A stretch of DNA of 64,000 nt from Blattabacterium sp. (Cryptocercus kyebangensis) (lineage in GTDB: Bacteria; Bacteroidota; Bacteroidia; Flavobacteriales; Blattabacteriaceae). Shown here one piece after another: positions 46,597 through 56,282 of this stretch; within the stretch, counting starts at the first letter, position 1, and each line of letters opens with the position of its first letter. The notes below the pieces were generated by a model. It was given only the letters and a program-made list of their open reading frames with translations. It was not told the DNA's origin and did not search any database. The DNA lies in assembly GCF_003226855.1 (NCBI RefSeq), contig NZ_CP029820.1, positions 421,501 through 485,500 on the forward strand, written 5' to 3'. Made by a program: the position numbers and the translations under genes.

Positions 46597-47391
46597 TTAT
46601 TTTTTCTGTTTTTTTGAAAAAAAAACAAAATATTTTTTCTTTTCTTCTTCAGCTAATTCTTCGTCTATTAATATTCTCCCACTATTTTCATCTATTAAAA
46701 GTTTATTACGCTGTATAAGCTCGTAGTATTTTTGTGGAGTAATAGCAAGATAAGATCCTAATGGCGCACCTCTTTGTACTGGAGCCACAGCTACTCCATT
46801 TTTAACTCTATTTCTTATTTTTTTATAAGTTTGTAATAAATTATTATCGATTTTTTTAGAAAGAGATCTAGATTTTTCTAGTAAAAATTTTTCCTCTTTT
46901 TCATTTTCTGAAAAAATTTTATTTAATTCTTTTTTTTTATGAAAAATATGTTCTTTTTTATTTAAAAAAATATCTTCTTTTTTTTCTAGAATTTCTTCAT
47001 TTTTATGAATGTTTAAATTCATTTCTTGAATCCTTTTTTCAGATAATCTAATTTCTAGTTTTTGATAATCAATTTCTTTATCTATAGAATAGAATTCTTT
47101 GTTATTTCTTATATTTTCTTTCTGTTTTTCATATTTTTTTATCAAATTTTCTGAATATTTAATTTCTTTGTTTTTTTGATCAATATCCTCTTTTATAGAA
47201 ATAATTTCCTCATGAATTTTTTTCAATTTTTTTTTCATTTTTTCAAGTTCTTCTTCCAGATTATTAATCTCTATAGGAATATTTTTACGGAAATTTTCTA
47301 TTTCATCTATACGAGAATCTATCAGTTGAAGATGATATAAAACTCTTAATTTATCTACTATTGTAATAGCTACTTTTATTTTATTTTCCAT
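46597..47391 (-). CDS. Coiled-coil protein with cysteine-less zinc-ribbon end
   Basis: 264 residues. About 20-190 is a long charged helical region, surely coiled coil. The C-terminal block NGVAVAPVQRGAPLGSYLAI...DENSGRILIDEELAEEE matches the C4 zinc-ribbon (CdsZ/zf-RING_7) family in everything but the cysteines: the two CxxC pairs are P210/S213 and D234/S237. Zinc binding is therefore not expected. The family often neighbours NIF3-like genes, as here (8 bases apart). Function unknown. Confidence 0.85.
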   Translation of the reverse strand: MENKIKVAITIVDKLRVLYHLQLIDSRIDEIENFRKNIPIEINNLEEELEKMKKKLKKIHEEIISIKEDIDQKNKEIKYSENLIKKYEKQKENIRNNKEFYSIDKEIDYQKLEIRLSEKRIQEMNLNIHKNEEILEKKEDIFLNKKEHIFHKKKELNKIFSENEKEEKFLLEKSRSLSKKIDNNLLQTYKKIRNRVKNGVAVAPVQRGAPLGSYLAITPQKYYELIQRNKLLIDENSGRILIDEELAEEEKKKYFVFFSKKQKK

Positions 47392-47399
47392 AATATTTT

Positions 47400-48503
47400 T
47401 TAATAAAAATATTTAACTGGATTAGTATGAATTTCTGATTCATAAACAGGTATATTAGTAAATTTTTTATCTAAAAAAGATTTAAGCAAATTTTTAGTGA
47501 ATTTTTCAGATTCATAATGTCCTATATCTACAATCAATATTTTTTTTTCAGATTTGAAAAAATCATGATATTTAAAATCAGACGATATAAAAACATGAGC
47601 TTTTTCTTTTATAGCTGTTTCAATACCAAAACTTCCTGACCCTGCTATCATCGCTATTTTTTTAATTTTTTTTCCTATAAATAGAGAATGTCTAATGCAC
47701 AATAAATTCATTCTATTCTTTAAATAAAGAAGAAAATCATATTCATTCATTTCCTCTATTAGAAAACCTATTATTCCTATTCCAATATAGGGATTTATAT
47801 TTTCAATATTATAAATTTCGTATGGTACTTCTTCATAAGGATGACTTTTAAAAAGGGCTTTTTTAATTAGATTCAATTTATGGTATGAAAAAACTACATT
47901 AATACAAGTTTCTTTTTCCATATGAAAATGTCCTTTTTTTCCAAAAAAAGGTTTAGATTTTTCGTTTCCCATAAAGCTTCCAATACCATCAAAATTATAA
48001 CTGCAACGACTGTAATTAGATATTTTTCCAGCTCCTGCATTAAATAAAGAATTTCTAACTTTATCAGCATAAGAAATTGGAACATAAGTTGTTAATTTTT
48101 TTATAGTTCCCTTCTTAGGAAATAAAGATTTTTCTCTTTTTAATTGCAAAAGTTTGGATATATACGAATGAGTTCCTTTCCATGTTGCATCCAAATTAGT
48201 ATGAATTACATAAATGGATACATCATTTTTTAATGCAGAAATTACAACTCTTTCTGAAAAAGTATTTCCAGTTAAACTTTTTATTGATTTAAAAAGAACC
48301 GGATGAAATGATATAATAAGATTACATTTTTTATGTATAGACTCTGAAACAACCTCCTCAGTAAGATCTAAAGTTATCAATATTTTTTTTACTTCTTGAG
48401 AATATGACCCCACTATCAGTCCTATATTATCATAGGATTCTGCATATTCCATAGGAGCTAAACTTTCTAACTCTTTAGCGATATTTCTTACTAAGACTTC
48501 CAT
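47400..48503 (-). CDS. NIF3-like (YbgI) dinuclear metal protein
   Basis: The family has a two-metal centre; some members are annotated GTP cyclohydrolase I type 2, but the role is uncertain. The ATG at 48503 gives 367 residues (MEVLVRNIAKELESLAPMEYAE in parts). Metal-site blocks are LIISFHPVLFK (one of the two usual adjacent histidines is replaced by phenylalanine, SFHP versus THHP), IYVIHTNLDAT, and at the C-terminus DIGHYESEKF. The inserted middle domain (about 130-240) is the PII-like NIF3 insert. A promoter box lies 31 bases upstream. Confidence 0.9.
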   Translation of the reverse strand: MEVLVRNIAKELESLAPMEYAESYDNIGLIVGSYSQEVKKILITLDLTEEVVSESIHKKCNLIISFHPVLFKSIKSLTGNTFSERVVISALKNDVSIYVIHTNLDATWKGTHSYISKLLQLKREKSLFPKKGTIKKLTTYVPISYADKVRNSLFNAGAGKISNYSRCSYNFDGIGSFMGNEKSKPFFGKKGHFHMEKETCINVVFSYHKLNLIKKALFKSHPYEEVPYEIYNIENINPYIGIGIIGFLIEEMNEYDFLLYLKNRMNLLCIRHSLFIGKKIKKIAMIAGSGSFGIETAIKEKAHVFISSDFKYHDFFKSEKKILIVDIGHYESEKFTKNLLKSFLDKKFTNIPVYESEIHTNPVKYFY

Positions 48504-48533
48504 TAATAAAAAAATATAAAAGAAAAAGTATGA

Positions 48534-48541
48534 CAAATTTA
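48534..48541 (-). promoter_or_regulatory. Likely -7 promoter box for the NIF3-like gene run
   Basis: TAAATTTG on the minus strand, a TAnnTTTG match 31 bases before the ATG at 48503. It would drive the NIF3-like, coiled-coil and thioredoxin-like genes. Confidence 0.45.
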
Positions 48542-48612
48542 TAAAAAAAATTGATTTTATTATATTTATAGAATAAGCATAAAATTCTATTTTTTATTTA
48601 AAATAAATAATC

Positions 48613-49467
48613 ATGAATTTAATTAAAAAAAAACCTAATTGGATAAGAGTGAAGTTTCCGATTGGAAGAAATTATAAGAATTTACAAAAATTAGTTTCTT
48701 TACACAAACTGAATACAATTTGTCAGAGTGGAAGTTGTCCTAACATAGGAGAATGTTGGGAAAAAGGGGTGGCCACTTTTATGATATTAGGAAACGTTTG
48801 TACAAGATCTTGTAGATTTTGTGGAGTAAAAACAGGACGTCCTGAAAAGGTAGATTGGGAAGAACCAGAAAAAGTAGCTAAATCTATTAAAATATTAAAA
48901 ATTAAACATGCTGTTATCACTTCTGTGAACAGAGATGATTTAAAAGATATGGGGGTTTCTATATGGATAAAAACCATAAAACTAACCAGGAATCTAAATC
49001 CAGGTATAACAATAGAAACATTGATTCCTGATTTTAAAGGAGAAAAAAAAATCATCGATCAAATAATAGAGATTAATCCAGAAGTTATTTCTCATAATGT
49101 AGAAACTATTCCTAGGTTAACAAAGAAAATTCGTATTCAAGCAAAATATGATCGTAGTCTTAAAGTTCTACAATATATTAAGGAAAAAAATAAAAATATT
49201 CGGACAAAAACGGGAATTATGTTGGGATTGGGAGAAAAAAAAGAAGAAATATTAGAAACAATGAAAGAGATAAAAGACTCTCAAGTAGATATTTTAACAA
49301 TAGGACAATATTTACAACCTTCTTTAAAACACTTTTCCGTACGTTTTTTTGTTTTACCGGAAGAATTTCAAGAATTGAAAGAAATTGGATTAAAAATAGG
49401 CTTTAAATATGTAGAAAGTGGGCCTCTAGTTCGTTCTTCTTATCATGCAGAAAAACATGTAAAATAA
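48613..49467 (+). CDS. lipA: Lipoyl synthase
   Basis: Radical-SAM enzyme inserting sulfur into octanoyl groups on E2 subunits, needed by the 2-oxoacid dehydrogenases whose E1 parts are in this window. The auxiliary cluster cysteines are C37, C42 and C48 (ICQSGSCPNIGECW). The radical-SAM cysteines are C63, C67 and C70 (VCTRSCRFCGV). The C-terminal RSSYHAE serine, a cluster ligand, is present. 284 residues, normal. The 109-base upstream spacer has a weak 7-bp hairpin (48568-48590) but no clear plus-strand promoter box. Confidence 0.97.
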   Translation: MNLIKKKPNWIRVKFPIGRNYKNLQKLVSLHKLNTICQSGSCPNIGECWEKGVATFMILGNVCTRSCRFCGVKTGRPEKVDWEEPEKVAKSIKILKIKHAVITSVNRDDLKDMGVSIWIKTIKLTRNLNPGITIETLIPDFKGEKKIIDQIIEINPEVISHNVETIPRLTKKIRIQAKYDRSLKVLQYIKEKNKNIRTKTGIMLGLGEKKEEILETMKEIKDSQVDILTIGQYLQPSLKHFSVRFFVLPEEFQELKEIGLKIGFKYVESGPLVRSSYHAEKHVK

Positions 49468-49482
49468 AAAATAAAATATTTT

Positions 49483-52059
49483 TTAAGAATTTTTTTTTTC
49501 TATTCCAAAAGAATACTGAAATATTTTATCATTCCATAATTTTTTTTCATGGAGAAAGTTTTTAAGATAAAACGATATAGATTGAGCCTTTCCATATCTA
49601 GAAAAAATAATGAGTTGTTCCATAGGACGTGTAGTAGCTACATATAATAAATTTAGATTATCAATTCTTATTTTAGATAAAAATTCTTCATAAAAATTTA
49701 TGAATAAATGGTCATTTATATGTTTAAAATAAGGTTCTATTTCTAGATATATTGTATCCAAACCATGATATAAACGAGGACATACATCTATCCAAATACC
49801 TTCTTTTTTTTTTGAAAAAGCATTCCAATCTGTGAAAGGCAAAATGACTACAGGAAATTGTAACCCTTTAGATTTGTGAATCGTCATAATTCGAATAGCA
49901 TCTATATTATCAGAAATAATGATACTTTCCTTTTCTTTTTTGGCTTCCCAGTATTCTAAAAAATCTACAATAGAATTCCCTACAATTTTCATAGAACGAT
50001 GAACAAAGTCTAAAAAAGAATAGATAGATTCCGTATTATATTGATTTAATAATCCAAATCCAGAAATCACCTGTTCTACTATATTGTATATAGATTTATT
50101 ATATAAATTTTTTAAAAAAAATGAATTTTTTTTCAGAAAAATTTTTTTAAAAAAAAGATCAAATGGTAAAAAAATAGTTTCTACAATAAAGTCATGATCT
50201 TTTTTTTTAGTATGAATGAACTTATTTTGCAATAATAATAAAATTAAAGTAGCTCTTTTTTGGTAACAATGAGGTTTTAGAAGTAGATAAAAGAAATGTA
50301 TAATTATTTCTATTTCCAAATGATTTTTTATAAGAAGCGATACGGAAGTATTTACAATAAATCCGTCCTCTACAAGTTTTTCAGATAAAAAAGTTCCATC
50401 TTCGTTACTTCTAACTAAGATGGCTATATCCGATAATTTATATTCCTGTTTTAACAATTTTTTTATTTTTTCTTTTATCTTACAGTAAATAGACTGTCTG
50501 TAATTTTTTTGTTCCATAACAAAATTTAATTCAACATATCCTCCAGGTGTTTTAAATTCTTTTTGTTTGGATTCCTTATATATCTTTTTGTAAATAGTAG
50601 AATTAAAAATTTTAGATACTGATTGATAAAGTGAATTGTTAAATTTTACAATTTCTTCATAACTACGAAAATTAGTTTCTATAGTAATTATTTTTTTATG
50701 ATAAGATTTAGATGAAGAAGAAATTAGATGAAGAAAAAGATTAGCATCTCCACCTCTCCAACGATATATAGATTGTTTAGGATCGCCTACAATCATAGCT
50801 GATCCATTTTCTGATAAAGCATTTTCAACTAAAATTCGAATATTATACCATTGTAAAAATGAAGTATCCTGAAATTCATCTATAAAATAATGTTTGTATT
50901 GTACCCCCATTTTTTCATAAATAAGGGGGAGGGGTCCTTGAATAATTCTTTCATGAAGTATTTTATTCAATTCTGCATTTAAAATAATTTTTTTTTCTTT
51001 TTTTAAAGAAATAAATTCTTTTTCTATTTCCTGTATTATAGATAAAAAATGAAAATTTTTTAAAAAAAGTTTATCTAAAATATAGGAGGAAATATATTTT
51101 TTATATATAAATTTTGTTTCTTTATACAAAGAAAGTATTTTTTTTTTGTTCCTTTTTATCAGGATCTTTTGATCCATATCTGTTTTTGTATTTTTACTAC
51201 TATACAATACTTCTTTTTGAATAGATTTTTCAATACGTTGATGAAAAGGATTTAGTATTATTTCTTTTACACGTAATTTTTGAAAAAGTTTTGGAAAATC
51301 TGAATAATGGAATGAATGTTTTTGAATGGATGTTTTTTTCAAAAATTCAAAAAATTTTTCTCCTTGTTTTTTACATTTTTTTTCAAATTTTTTCGTTCTT
51401 TTTAATAATTTTGTTTTTAGTATAATCCAATCTTTGGATGATTGGATTTTAATTTTTTTCATATAAAAAAAACTATTTTCCTCTACTATAAGACTAGCTA
51501 TTTTAAATAGTTCTTTTCTTATATCCCAATTTTTTCCTTCTTTTAATCTTTCCAAAGAAAATTGGATCAAAATATGGGATTCCTTTTCTGAATTTTTTAA
51601 TCTATTATATAAATTATCTACCACTTCCCATAAAAATTTATGGGTATCCATTTCTAAATCTAGATTTTTATTAGAAAAAAAAGATCGAATGGTCCGATAA
51701 GTAAATTTATCGATAGTGCTTATAGAAAAAGAAGAAAAATCGTATAAAATTTCAGATAATATTTTTTTAGCACGTTCGGATAGTTGCCTTTTTGTTAATT
51801 TTAAATCTTCTGTTAGAGAATTGAACAAAGAATGATATTCCTTACTAATTTTTTGATTAGAAAATTCTTTTATACATTGTAATATCCTTTTTTTAATTTC
51901 TTCAGTAGCCTTATTGGTAAAAGTTAAAGCTAAAATACGTTTAAACTCGTCACAATGAGAACTTTTAAACAGAATAAAAAGGTAATTTTTTACCAAAAAA
52001 AAAGTTTTTCCAGAACCTGCTGAAGCGTTGTATATTTTTAATGTAGCTGGAATCAGCAT
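49483..52059 (-). CDS. UvrD/AddA-like helicase without nuclease domain
   Basis: Superfamily 1 DNA helicase, 858 residues, most like the AddA/RecB-type proteins of Bacteroidetes used in double-strand break repair. Motif I is YNASAGSGKTFFL (11-19 is the Walker loop), motif II YFIDEFQDTS, motif III VGDPKQSIYRWRGGDA, motif V IRIMTIHKSKGLQFPVVILPF in parts, and motif VI LYVATTRPMEQLI. The protein ends about 50 residues after motif VI, so the C-terminal PD-(D/E)xK nuclease seen in full AddA is missing. No AddB-like partner is in the window. Confidence 0.9.
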   Translation of the reverse strand: MLIPATLKIYNASAGSGKTFFLVKNYLFILFKSSHCDEFKRILALTFTNKATEEIKKRILQCIKEFSNQKISKEYHSLFNSLTEDLKLTKRQLSERAKKILSEILYDFSSFSISTIDKFTYRTIRSFFSNKNLDLEMDTHKFLWEVVDNLYNRLKNSEKESHILIQFSLERLKEGKNWDIRKELFKIASLIVEENSFFYMKKIKIQSSKDWIILKTKLLKRTKKFEKKCKKQGEKFFEFLKKTSIQKHSFHYSDFPKLFQKLRVKEIILNPFHQRIEKSIQKEVLYSSKNTKTDMDQKILIKRNKKKILSLYKETKFIYKKYISSYILDKLFLKNFHFLSIIQEIEKEFISLKKEKKIILNAELNKILHERIIQGPLPLIYEKMGVQYKHYFIDEFQDTSFLQWYNIRILVENALSENGSAMIVGDPKQSIYRWRGGDANLFLHLISSSSKSYHKKIITIETNFRSYEEIVKFNNSLYQSVSKIFNSTIYKKIYKESKQKEFKTPGGYVELNFVMEQKNYRQSIYCKIKEKIKKLLKQEYKLSDIAILVRSNEDGTFLSEKLVEDGFIVNTSVSLLIKNHLEIEIIIHFFYLLLKPHCYQKRATLILLLLQNKFIHTKKKDHDFIVETIFLPFDLFFKKIFLKKNSFFLKNLYNKSIYNIVEQVISGFGLLNQYNTESIYSFLDFVHRSMKIVGNSIVDFLEYWEAKKEKESIIISDNIDAIRIMTIHKSKGLQFPVVILPFTDWNAFSKKKEGIWIDVCPRLYHGLDTIYLEIEPYFKHINDHLFINFYEEFLSKIRIDNLNLLYVATTRPMEQLIIFSRYGKAQSISFYLKNFLHEKKLWNDKIFQYSFGIEKKNS

Positions 52060-52149
52060 AATAAATTTTATCGAATGATTTTTTTAAAGATAAAACGAAA
52101 TAAGAAAAAAATTAAAATTATCAAGAAAACTTGTAAAAAAACAGATTTA

Positions 52150-54314
52150 ATGAATCTATTATTTCTAGTTTTTTTTTTATTTATTTTTCTTGTATCGTGT
52201 AATATTATAAAAAAAGTACCGAAAGAAAAATATTTACTGAAAAAAAATATTTTCATTCTAAACGGTAAAAGAGTTTATTTTTCTGATTTGGAAAAATATG
52301 TAATAAAAAAACCAAATAAAAAAATTCATAATTTTTTATTGTTAAAAACAAGAATTTCAAAAAATACAAAAGAAAGGATTTATTGGAATTGGTTTTTTTT
52401 AAAAAACGGAGAAAAAAAAATAATGATAGAAGACCATAATTTAAAAGAAAATTATGTAAAAAATGTTAATTCAAAAGGATTTTTTGAGGATAAAAAAATT
52501 TTTTATATTCTTAGAAAAAAAAAAAAAAAATAATTTATACTAGAAGACCTTATTTTATAAACGAAATTATTTACAATTTTCAAGAAAAAGAGTTAAAGGA
52601 TATTTATATAAATGATATTAATTCTAGTTTAATTAAAAAAAGAGAACAATACAGTGAAAAAAAAATAATATTTGAAATAGAAAGGATGAAAAAAATGTAT
52701 GAAAATCATGGTTATTATAATTTTAATGTATACGATATTAAGTTTCATCTAAAACCTATAGGAAATCAAAAAATAAATTTATATATGGAAGTAAAAAATT
52801 TCCATAATCATAAAAAATATTTTTTCAATAAAATTGTGATCAGAATCAATAATGAAAAAAAGAATTTTTTCATTTACAATGGATATAAATTCTTTGTTCC
52901 TTCCGATAAAAAATTGAATCCAAAAATAATCACGGATGTTTTAACTATTTTTCCTGGATCTTTGTATAAAAAAAAGGAGGTTTTAAGTACTCAACAAAAT
53001 ATTTATTCTTTGCATAACTTTAATATTAATCAATTTAAAGTAGAAGAAGAAAAAGATCCCAATTTAAATTCAAAAATAGCCTTTGTAAATGTAGAAATTT
53101 TTTTGAAAACTCTAAAAAATAATGAATTTAAATTTTATTTAGAAAATTCTATCTCCAAAAAAATGGATATAAAAATCAATCCAGAAATCACTTTACTAAG
53201 TAGAAATATCCTACAAAATGGATCTAATTTTATGTTTTCTATAAAAGGAAGTTTAAATTATTCTCCAAAAAAAATTTTTAACCTATCCAAAATTTCCTTG
53301 CAAGGAAATTTAATCTATCCAGGATTTATTTTCCCTTTTATCTCATCTATGATTCCTAAGTATTCCTTATATAGTCCTAATACTTCGATTATTTTTCAAA
53401 TAAAAAGTAAAAAAAATATGGATATAAGAAAATCCATATTTTCCAATTTTATTAATTATGAATGGAAGGTAAGCCCTTATAGAAAACACCAAATAAAAAT
53501 GAGCACTTTAAAAGTGATCAAAAAAATTATTAATTCCAAAAATGGGGAGGGGGTAGAAAAAAATAATTATCATTTTGATCCAAAAAATCCTATAAAAACG
53601 AAAAAAAGAAACAGGATAAAGGATTATTTTATAAATTCTATTATTTATAATTATGAGATAAATCAATTTTTGGATCATAGAAAAAAAAATCCTATTTCAT
53701 TACGTGGAAATATAGAAATATCTGGAAATATTTTATATTATTTATTTCATAAATTACTTTTTCCTTATAAAAATAAGTTATTGAATAATATTTTTTTTGT
53801 TAAATACGATTTAGATTTCAAAAGATCTTTTTTTTTATCTAAAAATAATTCCTTAATATCAAGGTTATTTCTTGAAAAGAATTTTACTTATGAAAATATT
53901 CCAAAAAATTCTTTTTCAGGAATATATGAATTTTGTAAAAATGATATAGAATCGAATAGTATTCATCTAGATTTAGATAAAAATTCATCATTTAATAAAA
54001 TTTTATTAGTCAACGAATATAGGAATCAAATCCTTTCTAATTTTGTTTCAGTTATTTTTTTTTACCTAGAAAATAGAGGACTGTTAAACAAAGAAAATAA
54101 TCATTCAAAAAAAATAGGAAAGTTTACATGGAATCCTTTTTATAAAGAATTTTTATTAGAAGGAGGAATAGGAGTTCGATATGATCTTAAATTTTTTGTT
54201 TTTTTTGTGGATTTTTTATATAAATTTTATGACTCATCTAAAAATGGATGGATTATAAATCATATAAAATTAAAAAAACCATTGATCAATTTTGGAATTG
54301 ATTCTCCTTTTTAG
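52150..54314 (+). CDS. tamL: TamL-like Omp85 lipoprotein, frame broken at a run of 16 A
   Basis: An outer-membrane Omp85-family protein of the Bacteroidetes TamL/BamA-like lipoprotein type, for assembly or translocation of outer-membrane proteins. From the ATG at 52150 the signal ends in FIFLVSC (lipid-modified C17), followed by VPKEKYLLKKNIFILNGKRV. Reading stops at TAA 52531-52533 straight after A16 (52515-52530). In another frame, open from the tract itself, family text continues: RRPYFINEIIYNF, SSLIKKREQ, MYENHGYYNFN, on to a beta-barrel end PLINFGIDSPF. One extra A joins the frames to about 721 residues. The ATG at 52075 is an alternative start. Expression probably depends on polymerase slippage. 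Confidence 0.8.
52515..52530 (+). repeat. Homopolymer A16 inside tamL
   Basis: Sixteen consecutive A between an AG and TAATTT, the longest homopolymer I noticed in the window. Read as it stands it gives five lysines and a stop; 17 or 14 A restore the frame to the downstream part of the gene. Confidence 0.9.
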
Positions 54315-54330
54315 AAAAAAATTTCTTTTT

Positions 54331-54338
54331 TACATTTG
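54331..54338 (+). promoter_or_regulatory. Likely -7 promoter box for fbaA-accD
   Basis: TACATTTG, a TAnnTTTG match, 26 bases before the fbaA ATG in the 50-base spacer after tamL. Confidence 0.5.
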
Positions 54339-54364
54339 TTCATCCTTAATTAAATTAAAAAAAA

Positions 54365-55432
54365 ATGTCTAAAAAATTTCCTTCTGGAGTTGTTACCGGT
54401 AGTCTTGTCCAAGAAATATTTGAATATGCTAGGGAAAAAGGATTTTCCATACCTGCTGTAAATGTTATTGGATCTAATACTATGAATGCAGCAATGGAAA
54501 CTGCGGCAGAGGTTAATTCCCCTGTAATTATTCAAATATCCAATGGTGGAGCTATTTTCAACGCAGGAAAAGGATTAAGTAATCACGAACAAAAATCCGC
54601 AATACAAGGATCTATAGCTTGTGCAAAACATATTCATGAATTAGCTAAATTTTATAAATCTACTGTAATTCTACATACAGATCATTGTTCTAAACAATCT
54701 CTATCATGGATAGATGGGTTAATCATTGCTAATGAAGAACATTATAAACATTTTGGTAAAACGTTATTTAGTTCTCATATGTTAGATCTTTCTCAAGAAT
54801 CTTTAGAAGAAAACATTAGTACTTGTGAAAGATACTTTGAAAGAATGAATAAAATTCAAATGACCATTGAAATAGAACTTGGAGTAACGGGTGGGGAAGA
54901 AGATGGAGTAGATAATTCTAATATAGAAAACAATAAACTTTATACTCAACCAAAAGAAGTCTCGTATGCTTATGAAAGATTCATCAAAATAAGCAAAAAA
55001 TTTATTATAGCGGCTTCTTTTGGAAATGTCCACGGAGTATATAAACCTGGTAATATTGTTCTACGTCCGTGTATTTTGAAAGAATCTCAAAAGTATATAC
55101 AAAAAAAATTTCATACCAAAGAAAAACCAGTTTTTTTGGTTTTCCATGGAGGATCAGGATCTTCCATAAAAGAAATTAAAGAATCTATTAGTTATGGGGT
55201 TGTTAAAATGAATGTAGATACAGATTTACAATATGCTTTTACCTGTGGTGTTAGAGATTATATGAGTAAAAATAAGGAATATTTGGATAAACAAATAGGA
55301 AATCCAGAAGGAAAATATCTTCCAAATAAAAACTATTATGATCCTAGAGTATGGCTTAGGGAAGGAGAAAAATCATTCAAGGAATTACTAAAAAAATATT
55401 TTGAATTAATGAATAATATTAACACTTTATAA
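54365..55432 (+). CDS. fbaA: Fructose-bisphosphate aldolase, class II
   Basis: Zinc aldolase of glycolysis and gluconeogenesis; it can use the DHAP made by the glp operon. The 355 residues match class [21 protein letters not shown] in parts, [10 protein letters not shown] with D106 and zinc ligand H107, [26 protein letters not shown] with a zinc histidine, VFHGGSGSS with another, and [15 protein letters not shown]. accD starts 4 bases after its stop. Confidence 0.97.
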   Translation: MSKKFPSGVVTGSLVQEIFEYAREKGFSIPAVNVIGSNTMNAAMETAAEVNSPVIIQISNGGAIFNAGKGLSNHEQKSAIQGSIACAKHIHELAKFYKSTVILHTDHCSKQSLSWIDGLIIANEEHYKHFGKTLFSSHMLDLSQESLEENISTCERYFERMNKIQMTIEIELGVTGGEEDGVDNSNIENNKLYTQPKEVSYAYERFIKISKKFIIAASFGNVHGVYKPGNIVLRPCILKESQKYIQKKFHTKEKPVFLVFHGGSGSSIKEIKESISYGVVKMNVDTDLQYAFTCGVRDYMSKNKEYLDKQIGNPEGKYLPNKNYYDPRVWLREGEKSFKELLKKYFELMNNINTL

Positions 55433-55436
55433 AACC

Positions 55437-56276
55437 ATGGCTTGGTTTTTAAGAAAGAAAAAAAATATTATTACCCCTATAGAAGATAGAAAAGATTTAC
55501 CTAAAGGGCTTTGGTACAGAACTCCAAATGGAAAAATTATAGATACGGAGGAACTAAAAAAAAATGCATATGTGAGTCCGGAAGATGGATATCATGTAAG
55601 AATTCATAGCAAGGAATATTTTGATATTCTTTTTGATAATGGAAAATTTTCAGAAATAAATGTTAAAATGATTAGTAAAGATCCTATAAAATGGGTAGAT
55701 AGAAAAAAATATACAGATAGAATCAAGGAAGCAAGAAAAAAAACAAATTTATACGATGCTATTAGAACAGGTGTTGGAAAAATGAATGGTATTTACATGG
55801 TTATTTCTTGTATGGATTTTTCGTTTATAGGAGGATCTATGGGATCTGTGGTAGGAGAAAAAATATCTAGAGCTATAATACATTGTATTGAAAAAAGGTT
55901 TCCATATATATTGATATCTAAATCTGGTGGGGCAAGAATCATGGAATCTTCTTTCTCTTTAATGCAAATGGCTAAAACAATAGCTAGATTGACTCAATTA
56001 CGTGATTCAAAAATTCCTTATATATCCGTTCTTACAGATCCAACGACAGGAGGAGTTACAGCCTCTTATGCCTTACTTGGAGATATAAATATAGCAGAAC
56101 CAGGTTCACTCATTGGATTTGCTGGACCTAGAGTAATTAGAGAAACTATTGGAAAAGATCTTCCAGAGGGATTTCAAACTTCAGAATTTCTTCTAGAACA
56201 TGGATTTATAGATTTCATTTCTTCTAGAATTGATTTAAAAAAAAATATCTACAATCTTGTTTCTATGATGATGTAA
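55437..56276 (+). CDS. accD: Acetyl-CoA carboxylase, carboxyltransferase beta subunit
   Basis: Transfers carboxyl from biotin to acetyl-CoA in the first step of fatty-acid synthesis. The 279 residues have the crotonase-like core [22 protein letters not shown] in parts, [31 protein letters not shown] and [18 protein letters not shown] in parts. The N-terminal four-cysteine zinc finger of E. coli AccD is absent: the matching stretch (25-54, LWYRTPNGK...[11 protein letters not shown]) has no cysteine. From memory this is general in flavobacterial AccD. accA is not in the window. Confidence 0.96.
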   Translation: MAWFLRKKKNIITPIEDRKDLPKGLWYRTPNGKIIDTEELKKNAYVSPEDGYHVRIHSKEYFDILFDNGKFSEINVKMISKDPIKWVDRKKYTDRIKEARKKTNLYDAIRTGVGKMNGIYMVISCMDFSFIGGSMGSVVGEKISRAIIHCIEKRFPYILISKSGGARIMESSFSLMQMAKTIARLTQLRDSKIPYISVLTDPTTGGVTASYALLGDINIAEPGSLIGFAGPRVIRETIGKDLPEGFQTSEFLLEHGFIDFISSRIDLKKNIYNLVSMMM

Positions 56277-56282
56277 AAAAAG

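Noticed and set aside
48568-48595. Hairpin ATAGAAT/ATTCTAT followed by a T run, upstream of lipA
   Set aside because: Only 7 bp, nearly all A/T, with no gene in front to terminate. Too weak to call a terminator or attenuator.
48723-49055. 110-codon open frame on the minus strand inside lipA
   Set aside because: It is a shadow of lipA, whose iron-sulfur cysteines show the plus strand to be coding. No start signal or family match on the other strand.
52500-52540. Programmed ribosomal frameshifting as the explanation for tamL
   Set aside because: There is no clear X-XXY-YYZ site apart from the A run, no downstream pseudoknot that I can see, and a homopolymer of 16 A fits transcriptional slippage better. 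Not excluded experimentally.
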